Shown: positions 1 to 8,999, counted from the first letter of the stretch. The stretch is 64,000 nucleotides of DNA from Burkholderiales bacterium (GCA_947381415.1 CANCVB010000006.1:45708-109707); one strand, 5' to 3'. Notes: a model not told the origin generated them from the letters alone. Made by a program: numbers and translations.

Positions 1-1210
1 CGCTGTTGGGGTCGATCAAATAGCCAAAGTGGAAATTGCCGTCGCCCACATGGCCGACCAGGAAATACGGGATGCCAGAGGCGTCCACTTCAGCCACCGA
101 GTCCAGCAGGCAATCGGCCAATCGAGAGATGGGCACACAGGTGTCGGTGCTGATGGCACGGCAACTGGGGCGGCTTTGGATGCCTGCGAAGTAGGTGTTG
201 TGCCGCGCGGTCCACAAGCGGGTGCGTTCCTCGGGGGTGGTGGCCCATTCAAACGCATGGCCTTCATGCTCGGTGGCAATCTCTTGCACGGTTTCGGCCT
301 GCTCTTTCACGCTGGCCGGCGAGCCGTGGAACTCCATGAGCAACATGGGTTGTTCGGGCAGGCTGAGCTTGGAGTGGGCATTGACCATGCGCACCGCGTT
401 GGCGTCGATCAACTCCACGCGGGCAATGGGAATGCCCATTTGGATGATTTGAATGGTGGTGCGCACCGCGGCTTCAATGCTGGGGAAGGAGCAGGTGGCC
501 GCCGACACCGCTTCAGGCAGCGGGTACAGCTTGACGGTGATCTCGGTGATGACGCCCAAGGTGCCCTCGCTGCCCACCATCAAGCGGGTGAGGTCGTAGC
601 CTGCAGACGATTTGCGCGCGCGCGTACCGGTGCGAATCACCTCGCCGCTGGCAGTGACGACCTCTAAGCCCAGCACGTTTTCGCGCATGGTGCCGTAGCG
701 AACCGCGTTCGTGCCACTGGCGCGGGTGGCGCTCATGCCGCCGATCGTGGCGTCCGCGCCAGGGTCGATGGGGAAAAACAAACCGGTGCTTTTCACTTCC
801 TCGTTGAGTTGCTTGCGGGTGACGCCGGCTTGCACCGTGACCGTCAGGTCTTCCGCATTGATGGACAAGACCTTGTTCATGCGCCCCATGTCGATGCTGA
901 TGCCGCCTTGTACCGCCAGCAAATGGCCCTCTAACGAGGTGCCCACGCCAAACGGGATGATGGGCACCCGGTGGGCCGCTGCCATGCGCACGGTTTGCGC
1001 CACATCGTCGGTGCATTCGGCAAACACCACAGCCGCAGGGGGTGGCACGGTGGTGTAGGCCGACTCATCGCGCCCGTGCTGCTCGCGCACCACCAGTGCG
1101 GTGCTGCAACGCTCACCAAAGTGGGCTTTGAGTTCAGCGATCAGTGCGGGTGGCACTTCGCGTTGGTTGACCTCGGGGATCAAATGTTGGACGGCGGTAG
1201 GGGCATTCAT
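1..1210 (-). CDS. FAD-linked D-lactate / 2-hydroxyacid dehydrogenase (3' end outside window)
   Basis: Translating the minus strand from ATG at 1210 gives 403 open codons running off the left edge. An AAGGAG Shine-Dalgarno lies 8 nt before the ATG. The N-terminal half is an FAD-binding type 4 (PCMH) domain with the motif GTSLEGH, typical of DLD1/LDHD-type D-lactate dehydrogenases, followed by GADATIGGM and SSAGYDLTRLMVGSEGTLG. The later part carries the conserved GHVGDGNFH of the FAD-oxidase C-terminal domain. Family members oxidise D-lactate or related 2-hydroxyacids and pass electrons to a cytochrome or quinone. About 70 further residues are expected beyond the window. It lies 73 nt downstream of the LtnD-like gene on the same strand, so the two may be cotranscribed. 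GlcD is an alternative, but GTSLEGH favours the DLD group. Confidence 0.88.
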   Translation of the reverse strand, partial: MNAPTAVQHLIPEVNQREVPPALIAELKAHFGERCSTALVVREQHGRDESAYTTVPPPAAVVFAECTDDVAQTVRMAAAHRVPIIPFGVGTSLEGHLLAVQGGISIDMGRMNKVLSINAEDLTVTVQAGVTRKQLNEEVKSTGLFFPIDPGADATIGGMSATRASGTNAVRYGTMRENVLGLEVVTASGEVIRTGTRARKSSAGYDLTRLMVGSEGTLGVITEITVKLYPLPEAVSAATCSFPSIEAAVRTTIQIIQMGIPIARVELIDANAVRMVNAHSKLSLPEQPMLLMEFHGSPASVKEQAETVQEIATEHEGHAFEWATTPEERTRLWTARHNTYFAGIQSRPSCRAISTDTCVPISRLADCLLDSVAEVDASGIPYFLVGHVGDGNFHFGYLIDPNS

Positions 1211-1283
1211 GGCGGCATCTCCTTAGGCGTTTCGCATTCTATGTAGGAAGCCGCTGTTTGGCTGTCACCTGAGATGCACGGCG

Positions 1284-2180
1284 TCAAGGCTTGGGGGGTA
1301 ATTCAATGCCAGGGAATATTTTGATCACTGCGCTGTCGTCTTCTTTGGCAAAACCCGCGCTGCTGGCTTGCATGAACATTTGGTGCGCGGTGCTCGACAG
1401 CGGCAAGGGAAATTTACTCGCCCGCGCCATGTCCAACACCAGCCCCAGGTCTTTGACAAAGATGTCGACCGCAGACAGCGGCGTGTAGTCGCCGGCCAAC
1501 ACATGGGCCATGCGGTTTTCAAACATCCAGCTGTTGCCCGCGCTGTGGGTGATGACCTCATACAAAGCCGCAGGGTCCACACCCTCGCGCAAACCCAGTG
1601 CCATGGCCTCGGCCGCAGCCGCGATGTGCACACCGGCCAACAGTTGGTTGATGATCTTGACTTTGCTGCCAGCACCCGCGCTGTCGCCAAGTTTGTAGAC
1701 CGAGGCGGCCATGGCTTGCAACAACGGCTCGCACAGTGCATAGGCCTGCGGTTTGCCAGCCGTCATCATGGTCATTTGCCCACTGGCGGCCTTGGCCGCG
1801 CCACCAGAAATCGGCGCGTCCACATACTGCAAGCCCAGAGTTTCCAGACGCGCCTCCAAGGCCACTGACCAGTTGGGGTCGACGGTAGAGCACATCACAA
1901 ACACACTGCCCTTGGCCAGGGTGGCCGCCGCGCCTTGCGCGCCAAACAGCACATCCTCGGTTTGGGCGGCATTCACCACCACACTCACCACGGCTTGGCA
2001 TGATTTGCCCACCTCGGCGGGCGAGGCGCAGGCCACACCGCCTTGGGCGGCAAACGCCTCGGCCACACCTGGGCGCGCGTCACACACAAACACCTCGAAA
2101 CCTGCGCGTCGCAAACTGCCCGCCATGCCTTGACCCATGGCGCCCAACCCGATCACACCCACTTGTTTCACTGTTTGCAT
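1284..2180 (-). CDS. ltnD: L-threonate dehydrogenase-like protein (3-hydroxyisobutyrate dehydrogenase family)
   Basis: A 298-residue NAD-dependent beta-hydroxyacid dehydrogenase. Its N-terminal Rossmann motif GLGAMGQGMA begins near residue 10. The catalytic-lysine region GAGSKVKIINQLLAG lies near residue 170, followed by HSAGNSWMFENR and KEDDSAVIKIF, which are characteristic of the LtnD/YgbJ subgroup that oxidises L-threonate at C2. The chosen ATG at 2180 has an AGGAG 6 nt upstream; a longer upstream extension lacks family similarity. The size matches the family (about 300 residues). The downstream FAD-linked hydroxyacid dehydrogenase on the same strand suggests a hydroxyacid catabolic unit. 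The substrate is inferred from residue patterns only; other beta-hydroxyacids are possible. Confidence 0.8.
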   Translation of the reverse strand: MQTVKQVGVIGLGAMGQGMAGSLRRAGFEVFVCDARPGVAEAFAAQGGVACASPAEVGKSCQAVVSVVVNAAQTEDVLFGAQGAAATLAKGSVFVMCSTVDPNWSVALEARLETLGLQYVDAPISGGAAKAASGQMTMMTAGKPQAYALCEPLLQAMAASVYKLGDSAGAGSKVKIINQLLAGVHIAAAAEAMALGLREGVDPAALYEVITHSAGNSWMFENRMAHVLAGDYTPLSAVDIFVKDLGLVLDMARASKFPLPLSSTAHQMFMQASSAGFAKEDDSAVIKIFPGIELPPKP

Positions 2181-2259
2181 GCATCGCTCCTGAAAACCCC
2201 TAAGCGTAGCCGAGTTGCGCCGGTGCTGAGAGAATGCAGCCAATCTCAGGGACAAGCAC

Positions 2260-2823
2260 ATGGCGAATCGACTCACACAAATTGCTACGCGCACAGGCGA
2301 CGATGGCACCACCGGCTTGGGCGACAACCGCCGCGTCAGCAAAAACAGCTTGCGCGTGCATGCCATGGGTGAGGTCGATGAACTCAACTCGCACATCGGT
2401 GTTTTGTTGTGTGAAGACATGCCCGAGGGCTTACGCAGAGTGCTTATCGAAGTGCAGCACCAGTTGTTCAACCTGGGCGGCGAACTGAGCATCCCGGGCT
2501 TTGAGTTGCTGAAAGCGGCCTCGGTGGTGGCGCTCGACGATGCGCTGAATGAACACAATGCATCCTTGCCCAAACTGCAAGAATTTATTTTGCCCGCGGG
2601 CTCGCGGGCGGCATCTCTCGCACATGTTTGCCGTACCGTGGCGCGGCGCGCCGAGCGCGCGGTGGTGGCCTTGGGTGCAGAAGAGGCCTTGAACGATACC
2701 CCGCGTCAGTACCTCAACCGTTTATCGGACCTGATGTTTGTGTTGGCGCGTGTACTCAATCGCATGCATGGGGGTGATGATGTGTATTGGAAAAGCGAAC
2801 GCTTGAACAGCCAGCAGGCATGA
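2260..2823 (+). CDS. Cob(I)alamin adenosyltransferase, PduO type
   Basis: 187 residues. The N-terminus TRTGDDGTTGLGD is the ATP-binding signature of PduO/MMAB ATP:corrinoid adenosyltransferases. It is followed by the conserved EVDELNS, the VCRTVARRAERAVV helix, and YLNRLSDLMFVLAR near the C-terminus. The enzyme transfers the adenosyl group of ATP to cob(I)alamin to make coenzyme B12. The length is normal for the family. A weak AGGGA lies 8 nt before the ATG. It is divergent from the ltnD-like gene (79 bp between starts). Its stop overlaps the start of the next small gene (ATGA), suggesting translational coupling. No cobalamin-dependent enzyme is visible in the window. Confidence 0.92.
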   Translation: MANRLTQIATRTGDDGTTGLGDNRRVSKNSLRVHAMGEVDELNSHIGVLLCEDMPEGLRRVLIEVQHQLFNLGGELSIPGFELLKAASVVALDDALNEHNASLPKLQEFILPAGSRAASLAHVCRTVARRAERAVVALGAEEALNDTPRQYLNRLSDLMFVLARVLNRMHGGDDVYWKSERLNSQQA

Positions 2824-3152
2824 CACCGATGACGCGCATGGCTTGTGGCCTGTACCTGGCTTGTCTGTCGGCCCACAACTGGGCAGACACCTATCACTTG
2901 CTTTGCGAAGTGGCTTACATGCCTACCCGCAGCACATGGGCGCGCGAGGTGGCGCTCGATGTGCTGGACGCGACCCCCACCCGCGTCGTCATCGATGGCG
3001 TTCAGGCCTATAGCTTTGCCATCAACGGTGCGCAACTGTTGACCGCGATTGACAATGAGCGCATCGCGCTGGACTTGGACGCCTTGACATGGCAAAGCGA
3101 TTTTCGTGACATGGCCTTTGGGCAAGGCCGGTGCAGCGCGCAAACCCCTTAG
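2820..3152 (+). CDS. Small exported protein of unknown function
   Basis: A 110-residue protein whose ATG overlaps the stop of the adenosyltransferase gene (ATGA), so it is probably translated by coupling. The N-terminus (MTPMTRMACGLYLACLSAHNWA) looks like a short signal peptide with cleavage near residue 22, before DTYHLL. The mature part is mixed alpha/beta in character, with no recognisable domain; it contains two cysteines (one early, one near the end). A start at 2787 inside the upstream gene is possible but would remove the signal peptide from the N-terminus. I do not recognise the family. Position in the same transcription unit suggests cotranscription only; a functional link to cobalamin is not supported. 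Confidence 0.6.
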   Translation: MTPMTRMACGLYLACLSAHNWADTYHLLCEVAYMPTRSTWAREVALDVLDATPTRVVIDGVQAYSFAINGAQLLTAIDNERIALDLDALTWQSDFRDMAFGQGRCSAQTP

Positions 3153-3170
3153 CCACCACAGGAGCACAGT

Positions 3171-3401
3171 GTGTTGACCGAATGGAGCTTGTTGTTGGCC
3201 ATGGCCAACCCCGCGTCTGCCGCCTGCACCCAGGCTGGCGGCACTTTGACGGTGGTGCGCACAGACAAAGGCGAGCAGGGCATGTGCACCCTGCCTTCGG
3301 GTGTGGTGTGCGAAGAATGGGCGTTCTTCAAAGGGGCGTGCCCCGCGCCTTCACAAGCGCCACCGTCAGCATCCGCGCCGCCTGTGCGTCGGCGTGACTG
3401 A
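3171..3401 (+). CDS. DUF333-family small exported protein
   Basis: 76 residues starting at GTG 3171, supported by AGGAG 6 nt upstream. After a short hydrophobic N-terminus the sequence NPASAACTQAGGTL, then GMCTLPSGVVCEEWAFFKG, matches the DUF333 pattern of paired cysteines around a glycine-rich core, formerly called a putative hemolysin. The tail is proline/serine rich and ends in RRRD. DUF333 proteins are small periplasmic or outer-membrane-associated proteins of unknown function. It is 18 nt downstream of the previous gene and runs the same way, probably as the third cistron after the adenosyltransferase. Confidence 0.75.
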   Translation: MLTEWSLLLAMANPASAACTQAGGTLTVVRTDKGEQGMCTLPSGVVCEEWAFFKGACPAPSQAPPSASAPPVRRRD

Positions 3402-3407
3402 GCCGCG

Positions 3408-3830
3408 TTAGCGCGGCGCCAACACCGACAAGGTCAGGCGCGAGACGCAGCTGGTGCGGCCTTGGTCGTCGGTCATGTCAATTTGCCACACCTGTGTGCT
3501 GCGACCGATGTGAACGGGCCGTGCAATGCCATTCACCCAGCCCTCACCCACGCCGCGAATATGGTTGGCGTTGATGTCCAGGCCCACGATACGGTGGCCA
3601 ATGGGTGTGGAATAGTCCGCGCCACACGAGCCCAGCGTCTCGGCCAGCATCACGCTTGAGCCGCCGTGGATCACGCCATAAGGCTGGCGCGTGCGCTCGT
3701 CCACGGGAATGCGCCCACGGATAAAGTCGGGGCCGATTTCAAGGAACTCGATGCCCAAGCGCTCGGCGGCGGTGGCGATGTGGGTAGTGGTCAATATCTC
3801 GGTGCTGATGGGCTTGGTCCAAATTGCCAT
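3408..3830 (-). CDS. Hotdog-fold acyl-CoA thioesterase (PaaI/YdiI type)
   Basis: 140 residues, one hotdog domain. The segment QPYGVIHGGSSVMLAETLGS is the thioesterase signature, with the conserved HGG and the catalytic acidic residue E in the following helix. GLDINANHIRG and STQVWQIDM match the YdiI/EntH group, which hydrolyses aromatic or medium-chain acyl-CoA esters (YdiI acts on dihydroxynaphthoyl-CoA). The start chosen is ATG 3830, which gives the usual N-terminus; no strong Shine-Dalgarno is visible. It is divergent from the acetoacetyl-CoA synthetase gene, with 44 bp between starts. The physiological substrate cannot be read from sequence. Confidence 0.85.
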   Translation of the reverse strand: MAIWTKPISTEILTTTHIATAAERLGIEFLEIGPDFIRGRIPVDERTRQPYGVIHGGSSVMLAETLGSCGADYSTPIGHRIVGLDINANHIRGVGEGWVNGIARPVHIGRSTQVWQIDMTDDQGRTSCVSRLTLSVLAPR

Positions 3831-3874
3831 GACAATGCGCTTCTCATTCAAAACAAAGCCACATCTTAGTAGCC

Positions 3875-5959
3875 ATGAACACCTCTGCCAGCGCCTCGCC
3901 ACCCTTTGTCCCGCAAATGCGCCTGTACCAGCAATGGCTGGCTGAACACCGGCAGTTGCAGTTTGACGATTACCCATCCATGTGGCATTGGTCGGTCACC
4001 CACCTGGAGGACTTTTGGCAATCGGCCTGGGATTACCTGGGACTGCAGTCGCCCACCCCCCACTCGGTGGTGCTGGAGCGCAATGTCATGCCCGGCGCGC
4101 GCTGGTTTGTCGGCGCGCAGGTGAACTACGCCCAGCAGGTGATGCGCCATGTGGATGCGGCACATGCGGCAGGCATGGCCGCCATCATCAGCAACAACGA
4201 ACGTGGCGAGCGGCGTGAAATGTCGTGGCCCGAGCTCAAGCGCCAAGTCGCGGCGCTGGCTTTGCATTTGCAAGCCCAAGGCGTGCAGCCAGGCGACCGT
4301 GTGGCGGCGTATTTGCCCAATATTGCGCAAACCATGGTGGCGTTTTTGGCGGTGACCAGCATTGGCGGTATTTGGAGCGTATGTGCGCCCGACATGGGCA
4401 CCAACGCGGTATTGGATCGGTTCAAGCAGATCAGCCCCAAGGTGTTGATCGCCATCGACGGCGTCACCTATGGTGGCAAAGATTTGGAACGCCACAGCGT
4501 GGTGAGCGAGTTGCGTGCGGCTTTGCCAAGCATCACGCATGTGGTGGTTTACCGCAACTTGGGCGGCGTACCCGTGCCGGATCACTGCACCGATTGGGGC
4601 GACATCATGCAGCGCAATGACGCAGCCACCCAAGCGTTTGAACCCCTGTGGATGCCCTTCAACCACCCGCTGTGGATTGTGTATTCCAGCGGCACCACCG
4701 GCTTGCCCAAGCCCTTGGTGCATGACCATGGCGGCACCATGCTCAACGGCATGGCGCACAAAAACCTGCACTACGACGTGGCCTGCAGCTACGAGCCCAA
4801 TTCCTGGGGTGAGAAGTTTCTGTGGTACTCCTCCACCGGTTGGGTGATGTGGAATGCCCAGCTCAGTGGCTTGCTCAGCGGCACCACCTGCGTGATTTAC
4901 GACGGCAACCCTGGCGGCTCTAAAGACAAGCCCGACTGGGGCGTGTTGTGGCGTTATGCCGCGCAAGAGGGCGTGACGTTTTTTGGTGGCGGTGCGGCGT
5001 ACTTTGCCAACTGCATGAAAGCCGGCATCGATCTCGCGGCCATAGACGGTTTGCACACGGTGCGCGCTTTGGGCACCACGGGCTCACCATTGAGCGCCGA
5101 GGTGCAGCAATGGGGCACCACGCAGTTTCAACAGGTGTATGCCAAAGCGGGGGTGAGCAAGCCCGATATTTGGTGGTGCAATATTTCAGGGGGTACCGAT
5201 GCCGGTGCCTATGTGGGCGGTCACCGCGAACTGCCCATGGTGGCGGGTGAAATGCAGTGCCGCTTATTGGGCGTGAGTGTCGAGGCATGGAACGAGCAAG
5301 GTCAACCAGTGATCGACGAGGTGGGCGAGTTGGTGGTGACCCAGCCCTTGCCCTGCATGCCCCCCTTCTTTTGGGGCGACACCGAGAACCAGCGCTACCT
5401 GGGCAGTTATTTCGACACCTACCCGCCAGGCGTAGGCCGCCACCCCGGCGGTGGCAACTTGCCCGCCGAGGCGGGCGCGGTGTGGCGGCACGGCGACTGG
5501 CTCAAGATCACGCCCGAGGGCCGCGCCATCATTTACGGGCGCAGCGATGCCACCATCAACCGCCACGGTTTGCGCATGGGCACCAGCGAGTTGTACAGCG
5601 CCGTCGAAGCCCTGCCCGAGGTCTTGGACAGCATGGTGGTGGACTTGGAGTATTTGGGCAAAGACAGCTACATGCCCTTGTTCGTGGTGCTGCGCGAAGG
5701 CCTGACCTTGGACGACGCGTTGCGCCAGCGTTTGAGTGGTGCTATTCGTACCGCACTCAGTCCCCGCTTTGTGCCCGACGAGATGTTCCAAGTGGCTGAA
5801 ATTCCACGAACGCTGTCGGGCAAAAAACAAGAGCTGCCCATCAAGAAGCTGATGCTGGGTCAGCCGCTAGAGAAAGTGCTGAACAAAGACGCCATGGCCA
5901 ACCCCGGTTGCTTGGATTGGTATGTGGCGATGGCGAAGCGGCATTTGGCGCGGGTTTGA
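3875..5959 (+). CDS. aacS: Acetoacetyl-CoA synthetase
   Basis: A 694-residue ANL-superfamily acyl-CoA synthetase that activates acetoacetate with ATP and CoA, linking ketone bodies or PHB breakdown to central metabolism. Visible motifs: the ATP-binding P-loop YSSGTTGLPK (near residue 270), WWCNISGGTDAGAYVGG, WRHGDW and the C-terminal GRSDATINRHGLRMGTSE hinge. The catalytic lysine motif LSGKKQELPIKK is near the C-terminus. Acetoacetate ligases are usually 650-660 residues; here a glycine/proline-rich stretch (PPGVGRHPGGGNLPAEAG, about codons 515-532) sits just before WRHGDW and accounts for part of the excess. The gene lies a few kb upstream of gcdH, whose pathway leads through crotonyl-CoA to acetoacetyl-CoA. 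Confidence 0.93.
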   Translation: MNTSASASPPFVPQMRLYQQWLAEHRQLQFDDYPSMWHWSVTHLEDFWQSAWDYLGLQSPTPHSVVLERNVMPGARWFVGAQVNYAQQVMRHVDAAHAAGMAAIISNNERGERREMSWPELKRQVAALALHLQAQGVQPGDRVAAYLPNIAQTMVAFLAVTSIGGIWSVCAPDMGTNAVLDRFKQISPKVLIAIDGVTYGGKDLERHSVVSELRAALPSITHVVVYRNLGGVPVPDHCTDWGDIMQRNDAATQAFEPLWMPFNHPLWIVYSSGTTGLPKPLVHDHGGTMLNGMAHKNLHYDVACSYEPNSWGEKFLWYSSTGWVMWNAQLSGLLSGTTCVIYDGNPGGSKDKPDWGVLWRYAAQEGVTFFGGGAAYFANCMKAGIDLAAIDGLHTVRALGTTGSPLSAEVQQWGTTQFQQVYAKAGVSKPDIWWCNISGGTDAGAYVGGHRELPMVAGEMQCRLLGVSVEAWNEQGQPVIDEVGELVVTQPLPCMPPFFWGDTENQRYLGSYFDTYPPGVGRHPGGGNLPAEAGAVWRHGDWLKITPEGRAIIYGRSDATINRHGLRMGTSELYSAVEALPEVLDSMVVDLEYLGKDSYMPLFVVLREGLTLDDALRQRLSGAIRTALSPRFVPDEMFQVAEIPRTLSGKKQELPIKKLMLGQPLEKVLNKDAMANPGCLDWYVAMAKRHLARV

Positions 5960-5972
5960 TGGGGGTCAGGTT

Positions 5973-7208
5973 TCAACGAGGTTGAACCATCGTTGCCGCT
6001 CTAGTGCCTCGCAATGCCAGCAGAAGAAAGATGCTGGAAGCTACCGCAATGGTTACGGGCAAGCCCGTGCTGGGGTGCAAGAGTGTTGCACCGCCAGCAA
6101 TCAGGGGGCCGACCAAGCTACCAACTCCCCAAGCAAAGCCGGCAGATGCGTTCGCTGCTACTAAAGAGTGCTTACCGAACCGCTGGCCAATTTGAATTAA
6201 CGCAAGTGTGTAGACACCACCGGACACAGCACCTAATAAGGCTAGTGCAGACCACAATATCCAAGGAAATCCCATAAATGTGGGCAGCAGCAGACTCAGT
6301 GTCAAAGTTCCTGAACCACACAAGATGAACAGAACGCTCGCTTTCGTGCGATCAGCCAGCCATCCTATGCCCGTCTGCAGTGCAGCATCGCCTAAAAGTA
6401 CCACTGGGACCATTAGAGTTGCGACTCCAACGACATATCCGTGGTGCAAACCATAGATGGGTAACAGTGACAGTATGACTGCATCGAACAGCGCAAAGAA
6501 CAAAACCCCGGAATAGAGGTCCGGCGCCGTGCGGACGCACTCCCAAATCGATCCGTTCGCGGACTCCTCGGAATGCACAACTGGATTGATTCGAAAAAGA
6601 GTACAAAACAGAGCGGCTGAAATCAAATGAATCGTCAACGACATTGCTCCAGGCAAGAGGCTATTGATATCAATGATCGTCAGAACAGCCGATCCGCAAA
6701 GTTGGCAAATCGTGAAAGTCGTTGTGTAAACCGCAACGGCTCTTCCACGGTAAGTATGCGGTGACAGCTCAATAACCAGCGTTTCTCCGATGGCAATCAA
6801 GATGCCAGCCGCCGCACCCATAAGAACCCTCAGCAAAAACCAGGCAAAGATATGTGCGGTGACATCTAGAAGCGCGATGCTGACGGCAGACACCCCAATG
6901 CATGCAAGCATCGTATAGCGCTTGCCGAGTGCAGCAGATATGCTGCGCACGAACGGTGCAGTCAACACAAAACCCAGCGCTGGTGCTGCCGCCATCAGCC
7001 CGATCAACAACTCACTATTCCCATGCATGTTGAGTCTCAGCGATACAAGAGGAATGGTCAGTCCAGTGGAAAATCCTGCAACCGCGACACTCACAACCAC
7101 TGCTATAAGCATTCCCATTCGACCCTGCTGAATAACTTCGCTATGGAGGCGCGAATCCACCAAAGCCGTTTCCGTCGGCCCACTTGACGGCGTAGGTAGA
7201 TTACTCAA
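5973..7208 (-). CDS. MFS permease of unknown substrate (possibly acquired)
   Basis: A 411-residue integral membrane protein with about 12 hydrophobic segments and the MFS cytoplasmic-loop signature between segments 2 and 3 (RSISAALGKRYT). The first 25 residues are cytoplasmic and polar. It resembles YcaD-like or drug/sugar MFS members, but the substrate cannot be assigned. The start is TTG 7208, overlapping the TGA of a small upstream ORF (TTGA), suggesting coupling. Base composition is clearly lower in GC than the neighbours: 48% over 6421-6480 against 78% over 5461-5520. The codon choice is correspondingly relaxed. It converges with aacS, with only 13 bp between stops. The patch is likely horizontally acquired. 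Confidence 0.85.
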   Translation of the reverse strand: MSNLPTPSSGPTETALVDSRLHSEVIQQGRMGMLIAVVVSVAVAGFSTGLTIPLVSLRLNMHGNSELLIGLMAAAPALGFVLTAPFVRSISAALGKRYTMLACIGVSAVSIALLDVTAHIFAWFLLRVLMGAAAGILIAIGETLVIELSPHTYRGRAVAVYTTTFTICQLCGSAVLTIIDINSLLPGAMSLTIHLISAALFCTLFRINPVVHSEESANGSIWECVRTAPDLYSGVLFFALFDAVILSLLPIYGLHHGYVVGVATLMVPVVLLGDAALQTGIGWLADRTKASVLFILCGSGTLTLSLLLPTFMGFPWILWSALALLGAVSGGVYTLALIQIGQRFGKHSLVAANASAGFAWGVGSLVGPLIAGGATLLHPSTGLPVTIAVASSIFLLLALRGTRAATMVQPR

Positions 7209-7417
7209 GGGGCGACACTTTCAGCTTCGGTTACGAAAGGTGCTACCAAATGCATATAAATATCCCGCTGAGGAAGAGTTGCACCAGAGGGAGAGAGACC
7301 AAAGCCCGCCGAGAAAGCCACAAAATCGTCGTGTCTTCGGCCTGACAAACTTTGACGCGCAACCCTTTCGGCGATGGCATCGGCCTCGCGCTCGCACCAC
7401 GCTTTTTTAGAACACAT
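7205..7417 (-). CDS. Small hypothetical ORF upstream of the MFS gene
   Basis: A 70-residue ORF, ATG at 7417, whose stop overlaps the TTG start of the MFS gene by 4 nt. The N-terminal half is charged and helical (CEREADAIAERVARQSLSGR) and the C-terminal half mildly hydrophobic. I recognise no domain. No good Shine-Dalgarno precedes it; the upstream DNA is A/T rich. The coupling geometry and matching low GC argue that it is a real leader gene of the MFS unit, but it may also be a degraded remnant of a longer reading frame. Confidence 0.4.
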   Translation of the reverse strand: MCSKKAWCEREADAIAERVARQSLSGRRHDDFVAFSAGFGLSPSGATLPQRDIYMHLVAPFVTEAESVAP

Positions 7418-7776
7418 TTTTTACGCTTTCTGTATTACCGAAAAAAAGAAAAGTTTTTATAAACTAGTTCTAAATCTGTGACCTTATTGGTGAGTGCAGT
7501 TGTCTTCTGAGTACCCAAGAGTTTGAGCGGTACCGGGCCAGGCTAGCCTATTACCAAATTTATAACACGAGACCCAATATTTTCATCAGAAGTGTTGATT
7601 TCAGCTTCAATCTGAGCAATTTTGAATAAATCTTGCGGCTGCTGCCAAGTCTAGACGATTGGGATATGTGCTCTGGCCGGTATGTTGCGGCCAAATAGCA
7701 AAGTCGCCCCATACACAGGACATGGCCAGCCAATTAACATTACCGGTCAAGCACACAGCAGCCAACCGGAGCATTC
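7418..7776. other. AT-rich intergenic stretch without a recognisable gene
   Basis: 359 bp between the low-GC MFS unit and gcdH. The part nearest the MFS side is strongly A/T rich (17 G/C in 60 over 7441-7500). No ORF with coding character, no tRNA and no clear terminator is seen. The promoters for both divergent units must lie here, but I could not pick a convincing -35/-10 pair. The composition suggests it belongs to the acquired patch. Confidence 0.6.
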
Positions 7777-8973
7777 ATGGCCAAGACCGCATTCCACTGG
7801 GACGACCCGTTTTTACTGCAGCAGCAGCTCTCTGAAGACGAGCGCATGATCCAAGAGGCCGCTCGTGCCTATTGCCAAGACAAACTGCTGCCCCGCGTCA
7901 CCGAAGCCTTTCGCCATGAAAAAACCGATGTCGCCATCTTTCGGGAAATGGGCGCGCTGGGCCTGATCGGACCGACCATCCCCACCCAGTACGGCGGCCC
8001 GGGCCTGAGCTACGTGGCCTATGGCTTGATTGCTCGCGAGGTCGAGCGCGTCGACTCTGGCTACCGCTCCATGATGAGCGTGCAGTCGTCCTTGGTGATG
8101 ACGCCCATCTTCGAATTCGGCACCGAAGCCCAGCGCCAAAAATACCTGCCCAAACTCGCCACTGGCGAGTGGATCGGTTGCTTTGGCCTGACCGAACCCG
8201 ACCACGGCTCGGACCCGGCCAGCATGGCCAGCCGTGCGCACAAGGTCCAAGGCGGCTACAAGCTCAGTGGCAACAAAATGTGGATCTCCAACTCGCCCAT
8301 TGCCGATGTGTTTGTGGTGTGGGCCAAAGAGGTGAGTGAGTCGGGCGCGGTCGGCCCCATCCGTGGCTTTGTGCTGGAAAAAGGCATGAAGGGCTTGAGC
8401 GCACCGGCCATCCACAGCAAAGTGGGTTTGCGCGCCTCCATCACTGGCGAAATCGTCATGGACGGTGTGTTTGTGCCCGAGGACAACGCCTTCCCCGAGG
8501 TGCAAGGCTTGAAAGGCCCGTTCACTTGCCTCAACAGCGCCCGCTACGGCATTGCTTGGGGCGCTTTGGGCGCGGCCGAAGACTGTTTCCACCGCGCGCG
8601 CCAATACACCTTGGACCGCCAACAGTTTGGCCGCCCACTGGCCGCCAACCAGCTCATCCAAAAGAAACTGGCCGACATGCAAACCGACATTTCACTCGGC
8701 TTGCAAGGTTGCTTGCGCTTGGGCCGCATGAAAGACGAGGGCACGGCCAGCGTGGAAATCACCTCCATCTTGAAGCGCAACTCCTGCGGCAAGGCGCTGG
8801 ACATCGCCCGCATGGCGCGCGACATGATGGGTGGCAATGGCATCAGCGACGAGTTTGGCGTGGCCCGCCATTTGGTGAACTTGGAAGTGGTCAACACCTA
8901 CGAGGGCACGCATGACATTCATGCACTCATCCTGGGGCGTGCCATCACCGGTATCGCGGCTTTCGCCAACTGA
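7777..8973 (+). CDS. gcdH: Glutaryl-CoA dehydrogenase
   Basis: 398 residues, full-length acyl-CoA dehydrogenase fold. It oxidatively decarboxylates glutaryl-CoA to crotonyl-CoA in lysine, tryptophan and glutarate breakdown, using FAD and electron-transfer flavoprotein. Visible: [14 protein letters not shown] (FAD/substrate loop, near residue 138), [34 protein letters not shown], the [21 protein letters not shown] segment, and [20 protein letters not shown], which holds the catalytic glutamate near residue 376. The N-terminus (FHWDDPF) is also typical. The nearby aacS fits downstream handling of acetoacetate units. Confidence 0.95.
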   Translation: MAKTAFHWDDPFLLQQQLSEDERMIQEAARAYCQDKLLPRVTEAFRHEKTDVAIFREMGALGLIGPTIPTQYGGPGLSYVAYGLIAREVERVDSGYRSMMSVQSSLVMTPIFEFGTEAQRQKYLPKLATGEWIGCFGLTEPDHGSDPASMASRAHKVQGGYKLSGNKMWISNSPIADVFVVWAKEVSESGAVGPIRGFVLEKGMKGLSAPAIHSKVGLRASITGEIVMDGVFVPEDNAFPEVQGLKGPFTCLNSARYGIAWGALGAAEDCFHRARQYTLDRQQFGRPLAANQLIQKKLADMQTDISLGLQGCLRLGRMKDEGTASVEITSILKRNSCGKALDIARMARDMMGGNGISDEFGVARHLVNLEVVNTYEGTHDIHALILGRAITGIAAFAN

Positions 8974-8999
8974 AGGGGCGCGCCCCCGATAATCGGGGC

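Noticed and set aside
3866..5056. A 396-codon reading frame antisense to aacS
   Set aside because: It is the GC-rich complement of a clearly conserved synthetase; the translation is rich in His, Arg, Gly and Ala without a domain.
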